DNA of 64,000 bases from an uncultured Bacteroidales bacterium (GTDB lineage: Bacteria; Bacteroidota; Bacteroidia; Bacteroidales; Paludibacteraceae), in the NCBI GenBank assembly GCA_946614295.1, contig CAMOGT010000004.1, positions 23,223 through 87,222 on the forward strand. The letters are read 5' to 3'. The notes beneath the pieces are model-generated. The model was given only the letters and a program-made list of their open reading frames with translations. It was not told the DNA's origin and searched no databases. The translations under genes were made by a program, and so were the position numbers. The stretch's first letter is position 1. Each line of letters opens with the position of its first letter. Of the stretch, positions 50,106 through 59,184 are shown piece by piece.

Positions 50106-52063
50106 GGTATGGTCCATTGTTTATCGATTATGAGTAGATTAACCCGCATCATATTCATTCCGTAAGCCCGCATATCCGCGGCTTTCTCAGGAAATTCGTC
50201 CAGTATGTTTTCGCCGCTGCCGATACGGTATAGTTTCTCTTGTTTGCTATGGATGCCATAACACCAGAACCACGTACCATCCGACACGCCCAAGTGTTCG
50301 TTGCTGACGAAATAGGCATATCGCCGCCGGGCAGAGAACACATCTATTCCTGTGCAGTTGTTGTCGTATTCCAATCCCAACAGGCTTAATACGGACTCCC
50401 ATATATCAATCTGGGAAGTCACGCGCTCAATCCGTTCCGGCTGCAACAAATCGGAATAGATAAAGACAGGAATATGGTTATAAGAGAGCGTCATGTCGTA
50501 AGGGAACGGACGGGACGAACCATGATCAGCGACCAGCACAAAAACGGTATTCTTGCCCCACTCAGTCTGTTGTGCGGTCTCCATGAAACGGCGGATAGCA
50601 TCATCCGCATAAGCGATGATCCGTTGCTCGTCATTCTCTCCGCGGTCGCGATAAGCCTCCGGCACTACGAACGGACTATGATTGCTTACGGTCAAGAAGG
50701 ACGCAAAGAACGGTTTTCCGCTCTCTGCATACTCTCCGAGTTTCCTTATTCCATAGCGGAACATATATCCGTCTGAAACACCGAAATTATTCACTGCCGA
50801 ATCCGCCTCGTAGTCATAGAGCGAATACAGGTCATGAATATGATTGTCGCGCCAGAAAGAGTTCATGTTGTCGTACTGCGGGTTGCCGGTCACGAAACAG
50901 AGAGTTTGATAGCCGTTTTTACGGAGGTAGTAGGGCAGACCGGTATAGATCTCGGCATTGACACCCATCGCCGGTTTGGCGAAGTTGGGCACAAATCCGT
51001 AGTGTACACCCACTATGCCGTTATTGGTATGTACGCCGGTGGAGAAACAATTTGCCCAATAAATACTTTTGTCCCTCAGGCTGCGCAAATAGGGCGTCAG
51101 CCACTGACCGTTCGACTGCAGTTCCAGGTTATCTACTGTCATGGATTCCATGAAAATGAGTACCACATTAGGGCGACCTTGCACACGGGGTGCGATAGTG
51201 CCTCTACGAACCAGCGGTAGGAGGGAGTCAGTGGGGTGAATATGCAACTCGTCTTGGACATAAGTTATTGCCTGTTGTTCGTCTATTGCCTCTAATTCCG
51301 GAGGCATTTTCTCCAAGCCGTGCTCGGCGCTTTTGATGATATTAAAAACGGGGTTGACGCCTAATCTGTTATAGAACGGGTTGTTGCAAAAATAGGCAAA
51401 GCTGACTTGGAGCGGGTACCGCTGGAAACTGCCGCGTATGCCGCAGAATACCACACCCCAGAGTAATACCGTAATGAGGGCAGAGAGGATATATTGCCCG
51501 GAGGAACCGCTCTCGGCGCGTTGCCAGACGGAGGCGAAAGAACGATTAAGTGCCACTACCCCACACTCGTAAAGGCCTATGAGGAGAATGGCTGTCACGA
51601 GGAAATACCGGTTGGTAATATCCTCGAAAATCATTCCCGCAGTATCGCCGGCGAAGCCGAACCACGCTGTAACGCCTATATTAAGATGGTTCTCAAAGAA
51701 ATGGAAATACCGCGCGTTAGATACATGTATCAGGATTAATAGGGCATATGCCACGCCGTAATACCAAGCAACCATATTGGTCAGACGGCGCATGTATAGG
51801 CCATAGTTCTCTTTTCTCATCGTAGCCAAGGCGAATACCGGTAATACTATTGCCGGCAGGGCAGTTATATAGCTGGCGATGAGATTATCGAACTTCACCC
51901 CTATGAGCAAGGCGGTCGGTAGCAACTGCCAATCAACCCCTTCTGCCGGCATATTGGTAAATAGCAGAATAAGACGACAGATACTCAATGCCAAAAGTCC
52001 TACCAAATGAATGGATACCAGGTATCCGATCACCTTCCCGAATGTTTTTAGTATTGTATTCAT
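50096..52063 (-). CDS. LTA-synthase-like (sulfatase superfamily) membrane transferase
   Basis: 655 residues. Five N-terminal membrane helices (about 1-220) are followed by an extracytoplasmic alkaline-phosphatase-type domain: VVLIFMESMTVDN (metal Glu), the nucleophile region STGVHTNNG (Thr), LTVSNHSPF and VLVADHGSS. In Gram-negatives such enzymes transfer phosphoglycerol or phosphoethanolamine to LPS or periplasmic glycans. Position beside glycosyltransferases supports decoration of surface glycan. Confidence 0.87.
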   Translation of the reverse strand: MNTILKTFGKVIGYLVSIHLVGLLALSICRLILLFTNMPAEGVDWQLLPTALLIGVKFDNLIASYITALPAIVLPVFALATMRKENYGLYMRRLTNMVAWYYGVAYALLILIHVSNARYFHFFENHLNIGVTAWFGFAGDTAGMIFEDITNRYFLVTAILLIGLYECGVVALNRSFASVWQRAESGSSGQYILSALITVLLWGVVFCGIRGSFQRYPLQVSFAYFCNNPFYNRLGVNPVFNIIKSAEHGLEKMPPELEAIDEQQAITYVQDELHIHPTDSLLPLVRRGTIAPRVQGRPNVVLIFMESMTVDNLELQSNGQWLTPYLRSLRDKSIYWANCFSTGVHTNNGIVGVHYGFVPNFAKPAMGVNAEIYTGLPYYLRKNGYQTLCFVTGNPQYDNMNSFWRDNHIHDLYSLYDYEADSAVNNFGVSDGYMFRYGIRKLGEYAESGKPFFASFLTVSNHSPFVVPEAYRDRGENDEQRIIAYADDAIRRFMETAQQTEWGKNTVFVLVADHGSSRPFPYDMTLSYNHIPVFIYSDLLQPERIERVTSQIDIWESVLSLLGLEYDNNCTGIDVFSARRRYAYFVSNEHLGVSDGTWFWCYGIHSKQEKLYRIGSGENILDEFPEKAADMRAYGMNMMRVNLLIIDKQWTIPCE

Positions 52064-52071
52064 CTCGTGTC

Positions 52072-54402
52072 TTATTTATCTTTCTCTAGTCCGACTCGCA
52101 GCGTAAACAGCAATCCCCTCGGGATACAGAGGCTCATCGCCGTGCGGCCGGGAATAGCACTATACCCGTCAAATGCATATTCGGTCAGTTCGGTACCGAA
52201 GTCGTATATATTGTAACATAGCACCTCGAGGAACATCGGTATGCCGTTTGCCCACCATCGTCCCGTAGCGCGCAGCTCCAGATTGAAGAATGCATCCTTG
52301 CGTTTGCCGAAATGGTTGTTTGCGGGGTTGATTCCTCGTGCATCGGTGGGGATGACGGCTATCGTTGTGCGTCCGTCTGTCGTCTGCTCAACGGCCTTAA
52401 ACGTAGTAAACGGCTGCCCGTCCTTGAACTTGAAGTTCAATCCGAGGGAGAAATACCGGCAGGCATTATAGGTCACTTGTAGCCGGGCTATATAGGCGCG
52501 GTCCTGATTGAGCCGGCCGTTCGCCTGATAAGGTTTGTCACCCTCCGAGGTAGCGGTAAAGGTATTGGGGTCGGCGGTCGATTCCGAGAGCGAACCAAGG
52601 TTATTGTGCAGCGGACCGTTGCCTAAGGTACTGAAGCCGGACATCAGATAACTCTGCCAACTCAGCTGCACGAACCATTTGCGGCCGGCATAGGTATAAC
52701 GGATCAGGTTCGAGATATAATAGGGTGTCAGCGTACCGGGTTGTTTCGACAGTAGGTTGAGCGGTTGGGTGGTGATGGTATAGGGACCGTTCTCCGGTCC
52801 TTCCGACAGGCGGGTGAACCACTGGTTGTAGTATGTCCGGTAGGTGCTCAGCACTGCGATCTCGTGGCGGCGGCTCTTACCGAAAGTGAAATATACCGGT
52901 ATGTCAATCACCGCATAGGAGGGTTGGTGAGCCCAGAGGTTCCTTGCCGGTGTGTGGTTAGACTTCGCCTCGCCGGAGAGATAGTCGGAACTCAGGTATT
53001 GCACCTCGTTCCAGGTATAAGACATCCTATGATGACTCACGGAGAGACCGAACTTGAACCACCAAATCGGCTGATAGTCCAACATGAATTTAGCAATCCA
53101 GTTAGGGCTGACCACACTCTTCCTCTGCCCTAACACCACGCCGTCCAGCGAGACTCCTACATGCCCATACAGTTGCAGTCCGGGCGCGGGGCTGTGTTCC
53201 GCGATTACCAACGCCTCGTTCTCCAATATACCGGAGGTGAAGGCTCTACTCTGCCAATGGTAGGTATAGAGGTTCGTCGGCGAGGCATCGGCGATGGATT
53301 GCGCATGGATGGCGTTGGTCCACGTGCCCGTAGTCGGCTGGAAATGGAGGATCGAGTTATACCCCTCGGCATGCACACGAAGCCATCGTAAGAGGGGCTG
53401 GTCGTACTGCAAGGAGAGGTTTACCGAATGGAGCCGTCCGTCCGCATACCAGGGCTCAAAAGCCTCGCCGTCCTGGTCGATGATATTCCGGCTGAAAGAG
53501 AGGGAATCATGCTTCAGTTGGTTAATCTCATAACTCACGCCATAGACCAGTTTGCCGTTATTGGCAAAGGTTTTGGCGGCATACAATCCCGCCTGGTACA
53601 TTTGTTGGCGAGCCTGCTCATTGCGGTTGTAATAGAACTCCGAGCCATAGTCCGTCCGTCCTTTCGCCAATAAGAAATAATGGAGTTCGTCCATCGCTAC
53701 GTTAGGGCAAAGGGGGATCTGTCCGTCCATCTGCGCCGCATAATACGGGGCATTGTACATTCCGCTGATACCCGTGCGGTCAAAAGCCGTCAGTTGGCGT
53801 TGACCGTAATGAAGGTAAAGGTGTTGATAGTATTGTTTCCCGTAAGCCCGGATACCGAAAGCGGTTTCCGCCGTACCTGCGCCGATGATGTGATTGCGCA
53901 TCTCCATCGGCCGCGAGTCTATCGTCCGTTCTTCGGCGGAACGGTGAAAAAGGTTGATCAGTTGCTTGGTGCCGGGGGCGATTCCTCCTATTCCGCCGGC
54001 ATTGCCGGTCAGCCGTACGGATGCTTGCTGCACGCTGTCATCGGTAAAATTCAGTACGCCGTTATGGTAATCGAGTACCAGCGAGGTGCGGTCCATGCCA
54101 TAGTGAAGATAACTATCGCCCGGCTGGGTACGAGAGTCCGTACGCATGCCGTTGAGACGGTATTTGGTTTGGCGGAAAGAGTTGCCGGCGATTGAGAACA
54201 CGGCCTGATCCCCTAAGTTCCATTCGCCGATGGTCTCTGTTTCATAAACTGCATACGGGCTGCCGTTATCCAGATAATGCCCGAGATCGGTGGTCTGGTA
54301 CCAATCGCGAAAGAACGCGCTGCTTACGCTGTCTGTTCCCGGAGTGGCGGCATGCACACACGCCGAAATGCATAAGAGCATTATGAGGACTTGCCGCTTC
54401 AT
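52072..54402 (-). CDS. Large outer-membrane beta-barrel protein, TonB-receptor-like
   Basis: 776 residues with signal peptide 1-18 (ends VHA). No clear TonB box or carboxypeptidase-like N-domain. Residues 40-170 are plug-like (FSIAGNSFRQTKYRLNGMRTD, NAGGIGGIAPGTKQ). Many alternating strands follow, with YFSLGLNFKFKDGQPF late and a final barrel strand FTLRVGLEKDK. Probably a receptor or assembly protein. The start overlaps the stop of the preceding outer-membrane gene by 4 bp, suggesting that the two work together. Confidence 0.72.
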   Translation of the reverse strand: MKRQVLIMLLCISACVHAATPGTDSVSSAFFRDWYQTTDLGHYLDNGSPYAVYETETIGEWNLGDQAVFSIAGNSFRQTKYRLNGMRTDSRTQPGDSYLHYGMDRTSLVLDYHNGVLNFTDDSVQQASVRLTGNAGGIGGIAPGTKQLINLFHRSAEERTIDSRPMEMRNHIIGAGTAETAFGIRAYGKQYYQHLYLHYGQRQLTAFDRTGISGMYNAPYYAAQMDGQIPLCPNVAMDELHYFLLAKGRTDYGSEFYYNRNEQARQQMYQAGLYAAKTFANNGKLVYGVSYEINQLKHDSLSFSRNIIDQDGEAFEPWYADGRLHSVNLSLQYDQPLLRWLRVHAEGYNSILHFQPTTGTWTNAIHAQSIADASPTNLYTYHWQSRAFTSGILENEALVIAEHSPAPGLQLYGHVGVSLDGVVLGQRKSVVSPNWIAKFMLDYQPIWWFKFGLSVSHHRMSYTWNEVQYLSSDYLSGEAKSNHTPARNLWAHQPSYAVIDIPVYFTFGKSRRHEIAVLSTYRTYYNQWFTRLSEGPENGPYTITTQPLNLLSKQPGTLTPYYISNLIRYTYAGRKWFVQLSWQSYLMSGFSTLGNGPLHNNLGSLSESTADPNTFTATSEGDKPYQANGRLNQDRAYIARLQVTYNACRYFSLGLNFKFKDGQPFTTFKAVEQTTDGRTTIAVIPTDARGINPANNHFGKRKDAFFNLELRATGRWWANGIPMFLEVLCYNIYDFGTELTEYAFDGYSAIPGRTAMSLCIPRGLLFTLRVGLEKDK

Positions 54403-55289
54403 GTATTTTTACGGCGAAGGATATCTATATGGTATGCCAAACCCACGCGGATTTGGTGGAACGGGTAATCTTTAATACCCCACTGGTACTGAACAAAGGG
54501 TTCGAAGCCTTTCACATGCCCGGCGAGTTTGGCGCGGAGCACCATCGGTGCATCGCCGTGCCGCTCCCATCCGACATAACCGCCCCAGGTTGTTTCTAAC
54601 GACACGTACTCATGCTGGATTAACGCCTGCAGACCGTACATTACGGCATCGTTCTGTCTGCCGTTATCGGTCTGCCAGCATAGGAAACCCGCCGAGCCCG
54701 CCAAACGGAACTCCCAATCTTTATGGTAGAGCGAGTTGCCGATACTGAGGTCGAAGAAATAACCCGGTGTGTCGTAATGTCTATACCGTGCAAACTGTCC
54801 TCCGCTAGCTGATTTGAGACCGATACGCACCGTTGCCTGCGGGATATATTTCGCCCGCTCGGAGTGAAACCAGTCGCTATGAAGCACCTGTATTTCCGTG
54901 GAGACATACGCATCGCCCGCGCCGCTGCCGGTGCCGTCTGCCTGGCTGTACCACTCATGGATCGGCATCCAGATACTGAGGTTCGCCCACCGCGTGAATA
55001 AAGGAATATGCACGCGCGCGAAGAGATCCGCTGTACGGGTACCTGTATAGCCAAAATAACCATCCGCTGCCACTTCCAGGCGCAGATGGTCATAGGTTCT
55101 TCCGTCCGTCATCTCCGGAACCGGAAACGCGTTAGGACCGAAGTAAGCCGGCGCTATTCCGGTCGGCTCACTTAAATCGGGTTTCTCTATCGGCACTTCA
55201 GCCCTTAAAGGTGAAAGGTGAAAGGTGAAAGGTGAAAGGAGGATTAGTCCTAACACCAACTGTCGTATGTGATTCTCTCGTCCTTTCAT
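54399..55289 (-). CDS. Outer-membrane protein with repeat-encoded signal peptide
   Basis: 296 residues; family not recognised. The signal peptide LVLGLILLSPFTFHLSPLRA has its hydrophobic core encoded by 7-bp repeats (55206-55239), so the three reading frames of one heptad give SPFTFHL. The body has alternating aromatic strands (YKHYDTPGYFFDL-like, HKDWEFRLAGSAGFLCW, FHQIRVGLAYHIDIL), as expected for a barrel. Coupled to the larger barrel gene downstream. Confidence 0.7.
   Translation of the reverse strand: MKGRENHIRQLVLGLILLSPFTFHLSPLRAEVPIEKPDLSEPTGIAPAYFGPNAFPVPEMTDGRTYDHLRLEVAADGYFGYTGTRTADLFARVHIPLFTRWANLSIWMPIHEWYSQADGTGSGAGDAYVSTEIQVLHSDWFHSERAKYIPQATVRIGLKSASGGQFARYRHYDTPGYFFDLSIGNSLYHKDWEFRLAGSAGFLCWQTDNGRQNDAVMYGLQALIQHEYVSLETTWGGYVGWERHGDAPMVLRAKLAGHVKGFEPFVQYQWGIKDYPFHQIRVGLAYHIDILRRKNT
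55206..55239 (-). repeat. Heptad repeat encoding a signal peptide core
   Basis: Four to five copies of AAAGGTG (plus strand), read on the minus strand as CACCTTT. It lies entirely inside coding sequence. Confidence 0.85.
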
Positions 55290-55312
55290 TTTTCATTTTT
55301 AATTTTTCAAAT
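55279..55312 (-). repeat. Heptad repeat between dnaJ and the outer-membrane gene
   Basis: On the minus strand GAAAAAT, TAAAAAT, GAAAAAT and GAAAGGA run up to and over the start codon region of the outer-membrane gene. Confidence 0.75.
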
Positions 55313-56464
55313 TCCAAAGAGGTTTTGGAAGAAGTTCTTCTTATTGGCGCTTCCCGGCGCAATATTCGGGCTGTTCTGGAGTTGCTCGATCAGCTTCTTC
55401 TCGTCCTTGCTGAGTTTCTCGGGGATATAGACACCTACGTTGATGAGCAGGTCGCCCTCTCCGTACCGCCGTCCGTACTGGTCGATGCGCGGCAGTCCCT
55501 TGCCTCGCATGCGGAGCACCTTCCCCGGCTGCGTACCGGGGGTGATGGTTATCTTCACGTCTCCCGTGAGCGTAGGAATCTGCACCTGGCCGCCCAATAC
55601 CGCTGTAGGCATGTCAAGCAGCAGGTTGTAGATCAGGTCGCTGTCGTGACGGACGAAGTCCTTGTGTTCCTCCTCCTCAATCATGACAAGCAGATCTCCC
55701 GGCACTCCTCCGTGTGGTGCAGCGTTACCCTTGCCGGGTACGGTGAGCTGCATGCCTCCGGCTACGCCTGCCGGGATCGTTACGGTAATGATATCTTCGG
55801 CTCGCACGACGCCCTGACCGCCGCATTTCGGACACTTGTTCTTGATGATCCGTCCCTCGCCGCCGCAGGTCTCACACTCGGTCTGTACCTGCATCATGCC
55901 GAATATACCTCGCTGTGCGCGGGTGACTCTGCCTGCACCCTTACAGGTCGGGCAGGTCTCTGTCTGTCCGTCTGCCGAGCCGGTGCCGTGACAGTCCTGA
56001 CACTCCACGAGACGGCGGACTTTGATTTTTTTCTCGCACCCCGTAGCAATCTCCTCAAGCGTGAGGGTCACTTTTCCTCTCAGGTCGCTTCCTCTGCGTA
56101 CGCGTTGACCGCCGCGGCTGCGTCCTCCGCCGCCGAAGAAGTCGCCCAAGTCGAATCCTGCGCCCTCGAAGATGTCGCCGAAGTGACTGAAAATATCCTC
56201 CATCGACATGCCGCCACCGCTGAATCCGCCTGCGCCGCCCATTCCGGCGAAACCGTACTGGTCGTAGCGTTGCCTTTTCTGCGGGTCAGAGAGTACCTCG
56301 TACGCCTCGGCTGCCTCTTTGAATTTCTCCTCGGCTTCCTTGTCGCCCGGGTTCTTGTCCGGGTGGTACTGTATCGCTTTCTTGCGGTACGCTTTTTTTA
56401 TTTCCTCGGCACTAGCCGTCTTTTCTACGCCTAACACCTCATAATAATCTCTTTTCTCTGCCAT
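55307..56464 (-). CDS. dnaJ: Chaperone DnaJ
   Basis: 385 residues, DnaK co-chaperone. J domain 1-70 with HPD ([10 protein letters not shown]), a Gly/Phe-rich linker ([15 protein letters not shown]), and four CxxCxGxG zinc motifs ([32 protein letters not shown]). The C-terminal peptide-binding domains follow. It starts 3 bp after the grpE stop. Confidence 0.97.
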   Translation of the reverse strand: MAEKRDYYEVLGVEKTASAEEIKKAYRKKAIQYHPDKNPGDKEAEEKFKEAAEAYEVLSDPQKRQRYDQYGFAGMGGAGGFSGGGMSMEDIFSHFGDIFEGAGFDLGDFFGGGGRSRGGQRVRRGSDLRGKVTLTLEEIATGCEKKIKVRRLVECQDCHGTGSADGQTETCPTCKGAGRVTRAQRGIFGMMQVQTECETCGGEGRIIKNKCPKCGGQGVVRAEDIITVTIPAGVAGGMQLTVPGKGNAAPHGGVPGDLLVMIEEEEHKDFVRHDSDLIYNLLLDMPTAVLGGQVQIPTLTGDVKITITPGTQPGKVLRMRGKGLPRIDQYGRRYGEGDLLINVGVYIPEKLSKDEKKLIEQLQNSPNIAPGSANKKNFFQNLFGI

Positions 56465-56467
56465 AAA

Positions 56468-57034
56468 CTATTCTCCTACTACTACTTTGGCGAAACGGAT
56501 TACCTTTTCGCCGAGTTTATATCCCTTCTGAGTGCAGTCAATGACCTTGCCTTTCTTGTCCTCTCCGGCAGCGAAGGTCGTTACCGCCTCGTGCTCGTCG
56601 GTATTGAAGTCGGCGTCCTCGGTCTCGATGGGGTGCACGCCATTCTTGTCAAGGAAGGAGAGGAACTTCTGGTAAATCAGTTTCACGCCTTCGTCATCGG
56701 TGGCGGCGATTGCCCGTTCGAAATCGTCCACCAGCGGCAGCATCTCTTTGAAGATACGCTCGCCGGCGGTGGCCATGAGCTCCAGCTTCTCTTTATTGGT
56801 ACGGCGGCGGTAGTTGTCAAACTCCGCCATCATCCGCAGGTTCTTGTCCTCCAGTTCCGCAATACGCTCCTGCGCCTTCTCCAGCTGTTCCTCGGCGGTC
56901 GGCGTTGCCTCTGCGCTCGCAGCGCTCTCCTGCTCGTTCTCTGCCGCCTGTTCCGGCTGCTGTCCGGTCTCTTGCTCCTCAATGAGTTGCTCCATTTCGT
57001 CTATTTTTTCTTTTTTCATAATTTCTTTAAACAC
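56468..57034 (-). CDS. grpE: Nucleotide exchange factor GrpE
   Basis: 188 residues. An acidic Gln/Glu-rich N-terminus (about 10-50), a long coiled coil (AQERIAELEDKNLRMMAEFDNYRRR) and the C-terminal beta domain (EHEAVTTF...GKVIDCTQKGYKLGEKVIRFAKVVV). Exchanges ADP on DnaK. First gene of the grpE-dnaJ pair. DnaK itself is not in this window. Confidence 0.96.
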   Translation of the reverse strand: MFKEIMKKEKIDEMEQLIEEQETGQQPEQAAENEQESAASAEATPTAEEQLEKAQERIAELEDKNLRMMAEFDNYRRRTNKEKLELMATAGERIFKEMLPLVDDFERAIAATDDEGVKLIYQKFLSFLDKNGVHPIETEDADFNTDEHEAVTTFAAGEDKKGKVIDCTQKGYKLGEKVIRFAKVVVGE

Positions 57035-57060
57035 TAATCTCTAAACACTAACCTCTAATC
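57021..57060 (-). repeat. Heptad repeat upstream of grpE
   Basis: On the minus strand GATTAGA, GGTTAGT, GTTTAGA, GATTAGT and GTTTAAA: a clear 7-bp period just before the grpE start. Confidence 0.8.
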
Positions 57061-57106
57061 AAATCCCGTGCCATGTCTGTAGGCACTGCCATTTTGGCAG
57101 CCCCTG

Positions 57107-59014
57107 CTACAGTGCAGCGAGGTTCTTTTCGTTCATCAGCTCTTTGCCTTCCGGCGTGTAGGCATAGTCGATGCGGCTCTGGAAATAGGTCTCTACTTTG
57201 CCGCGGACGACCTTCATCGTGGAGTTGACGAGGTGGTTCTGTTCGGTCCACGGCTCGTCGAGTACGGCGATGGAGGTCGGCAGCCAAGCCTCGGGGAAGA
57301 TGCCTTCGCGGCTTCCGCCGGGTTTGTAGGAGTCCACTTCGCTCTGTATCTTAAGGAGCATGCACTCCTTGCCCTCGCGGGTGGCAGGGTCCTTGCCCTG
57401 TTCCTTCGCCCATGCCTGCAGCGCCTCTTTGTTCGGCACCATCAGGAGGATAGTATAGGGATCCTGGTTGTTATGCAGGATACATTGGTCCACGTATATG
57501 CTGCCATCGGTAAGCGAGTCCTCGAAGCCCTCCGGGCTGTATTTCTCGCCGTCGGCGCGGATAAGCAGCGACTTGAAGCGGCCGACTACCCAGAGGTAAC
57601 CCGGGTGCTCCTTGGTCACGTAACCCATGTCGCCGGTGTGCAGCCATCCGTCGATGATCGTCGCTTTGGTGCTCTCGGGGTTCTTCCAGTAGCCCGCCAT
57701 GACGTTCTCGCCCTTGATGACGATCTCGCCGCGTTCGCCGTCCGGAACGATGTTCCCCTCGGCATCGCATATCTTGAGTTCCATCGGACTGACGATGCGG
57801 CCGGAGGAGCCGAAGATAGCACCTTCCGACGAGTTGGAGCAGATGATCGGCGTTGCCTCGCTCAGTCCGTAGCCTTGGAACATCGGCATGCCTACTGCGC
57901 AGAAATAGCGTTGTAGGGCGATGTCGAGCAGTGCGCCGCCGCCCACGAAGAACTTCATCCGTCCGCCGAAATTCTCCCTTACCGCCTTGAAGATCAGGCG
58001 GTCAAAGAGCTTGACCAACGGCCACCGCCACGCGTTCTGCCATCCGCCGCGGTTCCAGTACTCGCGGTTGTAGGCGATGGCGTTGTTCAGCGCAAAGTTA
58101 TATAGCTTCTCCACCTTCGGTCCTTTGGCTTTGATGCCCGCCTCGATGCTCTTTTTGAAATTGCGTGCAAGTGCAGGCACGGAGAGCATCACATGCGGAC
58201 GCACCTCGCGGATGGCAATAGGTATGTTCTTGAGGGTCGCCATGGCGGTCTTGCCGACGGGCACCGTGGCTATCGAGCCGCCGTACGACATCATCGTGTA
58301 GAAACCCGCTACATGAGCAAAACAGTGGTCGAGCGGCAGAATGATGAGCATCACGTCGTCCAAGTCGCAGTGGATAACCGAACTACCCTGCTCCACGTTC
58401 GCCGTGTAGTTACGGTGAGTCAGCAGGATTCCCTTCGGGTCCGCCGTCGTGCCGGAGGTGTAACTGATGTTCGCGTAGTCGTCGGGACCGACAGACTCGT
58501 ATCGTTGGCGGAAGGACTCGGGGTCTTTCGCCAGCAGCTCGTCGCCCATCCGGATCACCTCGTCGATGGAGATCTCCTTGTCCTCGTATTTCTCCAGAGG
58601 ATCAAAGACAATCACTTTCTCCACGTGGGGGCAGTCGCTCATGATCTTACGGATCTTGGGCAGTTGCTGCTCGGAGCACATGATGAACCGTGCGTCGGAG
58701 TGCCGGATACGGAAGAGGAGGTCGCTCGCTTCCTCTAACTTGATACTCAGCGGCACGTTCACGCCGCCGGCATAGAGGATACCTAACTCACCGGTAACCC
58801 AGAGGTTGCGTCCCTGACTGAGCAGAGCCACGCGTTCGCCTTTCTGCAGGCCGAGCGCCATCATGCCGGCACCGATGCGGTGGGCGGTCTCACGCGTCTC
58901 GCGGAAAGTCGTTTCGGTCCACTTATCTTCTATTTTCTCGCGCAGGAACACATGCTCGCTGAACCGGTGCGTGTAGTGTTCCACGAAATCGATTATTGTT
59001 GGTTTGTCTTTCAT
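57107..59014 (-). CDS. fadD: Long-chain acyl-CoA synthetase (AMP-dependent)
   Basis: 635 residues, activates fatty acids to acyl-CoA. The P-loop-like YTSGTTADPKG near residue 190, GYGLSEATPII near 385, and the A8/A10 region (DGWLHTGDMGYV, then GRFKSLLIRADGEKYSPE). This is the Bacteroidetes FadD/FAA1-like branch. Own promoter at 59046-59076. A small CTGCC-ATTTT-GGCAG hairpin lies just after its stop, before grpE. Confidence 0.93.
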   Translation of the reverse strand: MKDKPTIIDFVEHYTHRFSEHVFLREKIEDKWTETTFRETRETAHRIGAGMMALGLQKGERVALLSQGRNLWVTGELGILYAGGVNVPLSIKLEEASDLLFRIRHSDARFIMCSEQQLPKIRKIMSDCPHVEKVIVFDPLEKYEDKEISIDEVIRMGDELLAKDPESFRQRYESVGPDDYANISYTSGTTADPKGILLTHRNYTANVEQGSSVIHCDLDDVMLIILPLDHCFAHVAGFYTMMSYGGSIATVPVGKTAMATLKNIPIAIREVRPHVMLSVPALARNFKKSIEAGIKAKGPKVEKLYNFALNNAIAYNREYWNRGGWQNAWRWPLVKLFDRLIFKAVRENFGGRMKFFVGGGALLDIALQRYFCAVGMPMFQGYGLSEATPIICSNSSEGAIFGSSGRIVSPMELKICDAEGNIVPDGERGEIVIKGENVMAGYWKNPESTKATIIDGWLHTGDMGYVTKEHPGYLWVVGRFKSLLIRADGEKYSPEGFEDSLTDGSIYVDQCILHNNQDPYTILLMVPNKEALQAWAKEQGKDPATREGKECMLLKIQSEVDSYKPGGSREGIFPEAWLPTSIAVLDEPWTEQNHLVNSTMKVVRGKVETYFQSRIDYAYTPEGKELMNEKNLAAL

Positions 59015-59045
59015 ATATGTCTTTTATTTTTCATCTTTCAGCCTG

Positions 59046-59076
59046 CAAAGGTACTGCTTTTTTCCGACATACGCAA
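59046..59076 (-). promoter_or_regulatory. fadD promoter
   Basis: On the minus strand CTTG/TTGC at 59073-59077, about 20 nt, TACCTTTG at 59046-59053. Extended upstream CGCGCGCTTGCGTATGTC, shared with the promoter at 33737. Confidence 0.85.
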
Positions 59077-59112
59077 GCGCGCGTGCATTTTTCACAAAAA
59101 TAATGAGTTTTT

Positions 59113-59153
59113 TGAATAATTGTGAATTTTGAATTGTGAATTGTGAATTATTT
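59113..59153 (+). repeat. Heptad repeat GAATTGT in a promoter region
   Basis: AATTGTG/AATTTTG units with a 7-bp period. One ATTG of the array sits at the -33 position of the next promoter. Confidence 0.8.
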
Positions 59154-59165
59154 TTTGTACCTTTG
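59133..59165 (+). promoter_or_regulatory. Promoter with a repeat-derived -33 box
   Basis: ATTG (59133-59136) inside the heptad repeat, 21 nt, TACCTTTG (59158-59165); transcription should begin near 59172, 13 nt before the ATG. Confidence 0.75.
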
Positions 59166-59184
59166 TACCCGAAATGTGCAATAT

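Noticed and set aside
52072..54402. SusC-type receptor with SusD partner
   Set aside because: There is no carboxypeptidase-like N-domain, and the neighbouring gene is a barrel protein rather than a SusD-like lipoprotein.
55232..56434. 400-codon open frame on the plus strand
   Set aside because: Antisense to dnaJ with its four zinc motifs.
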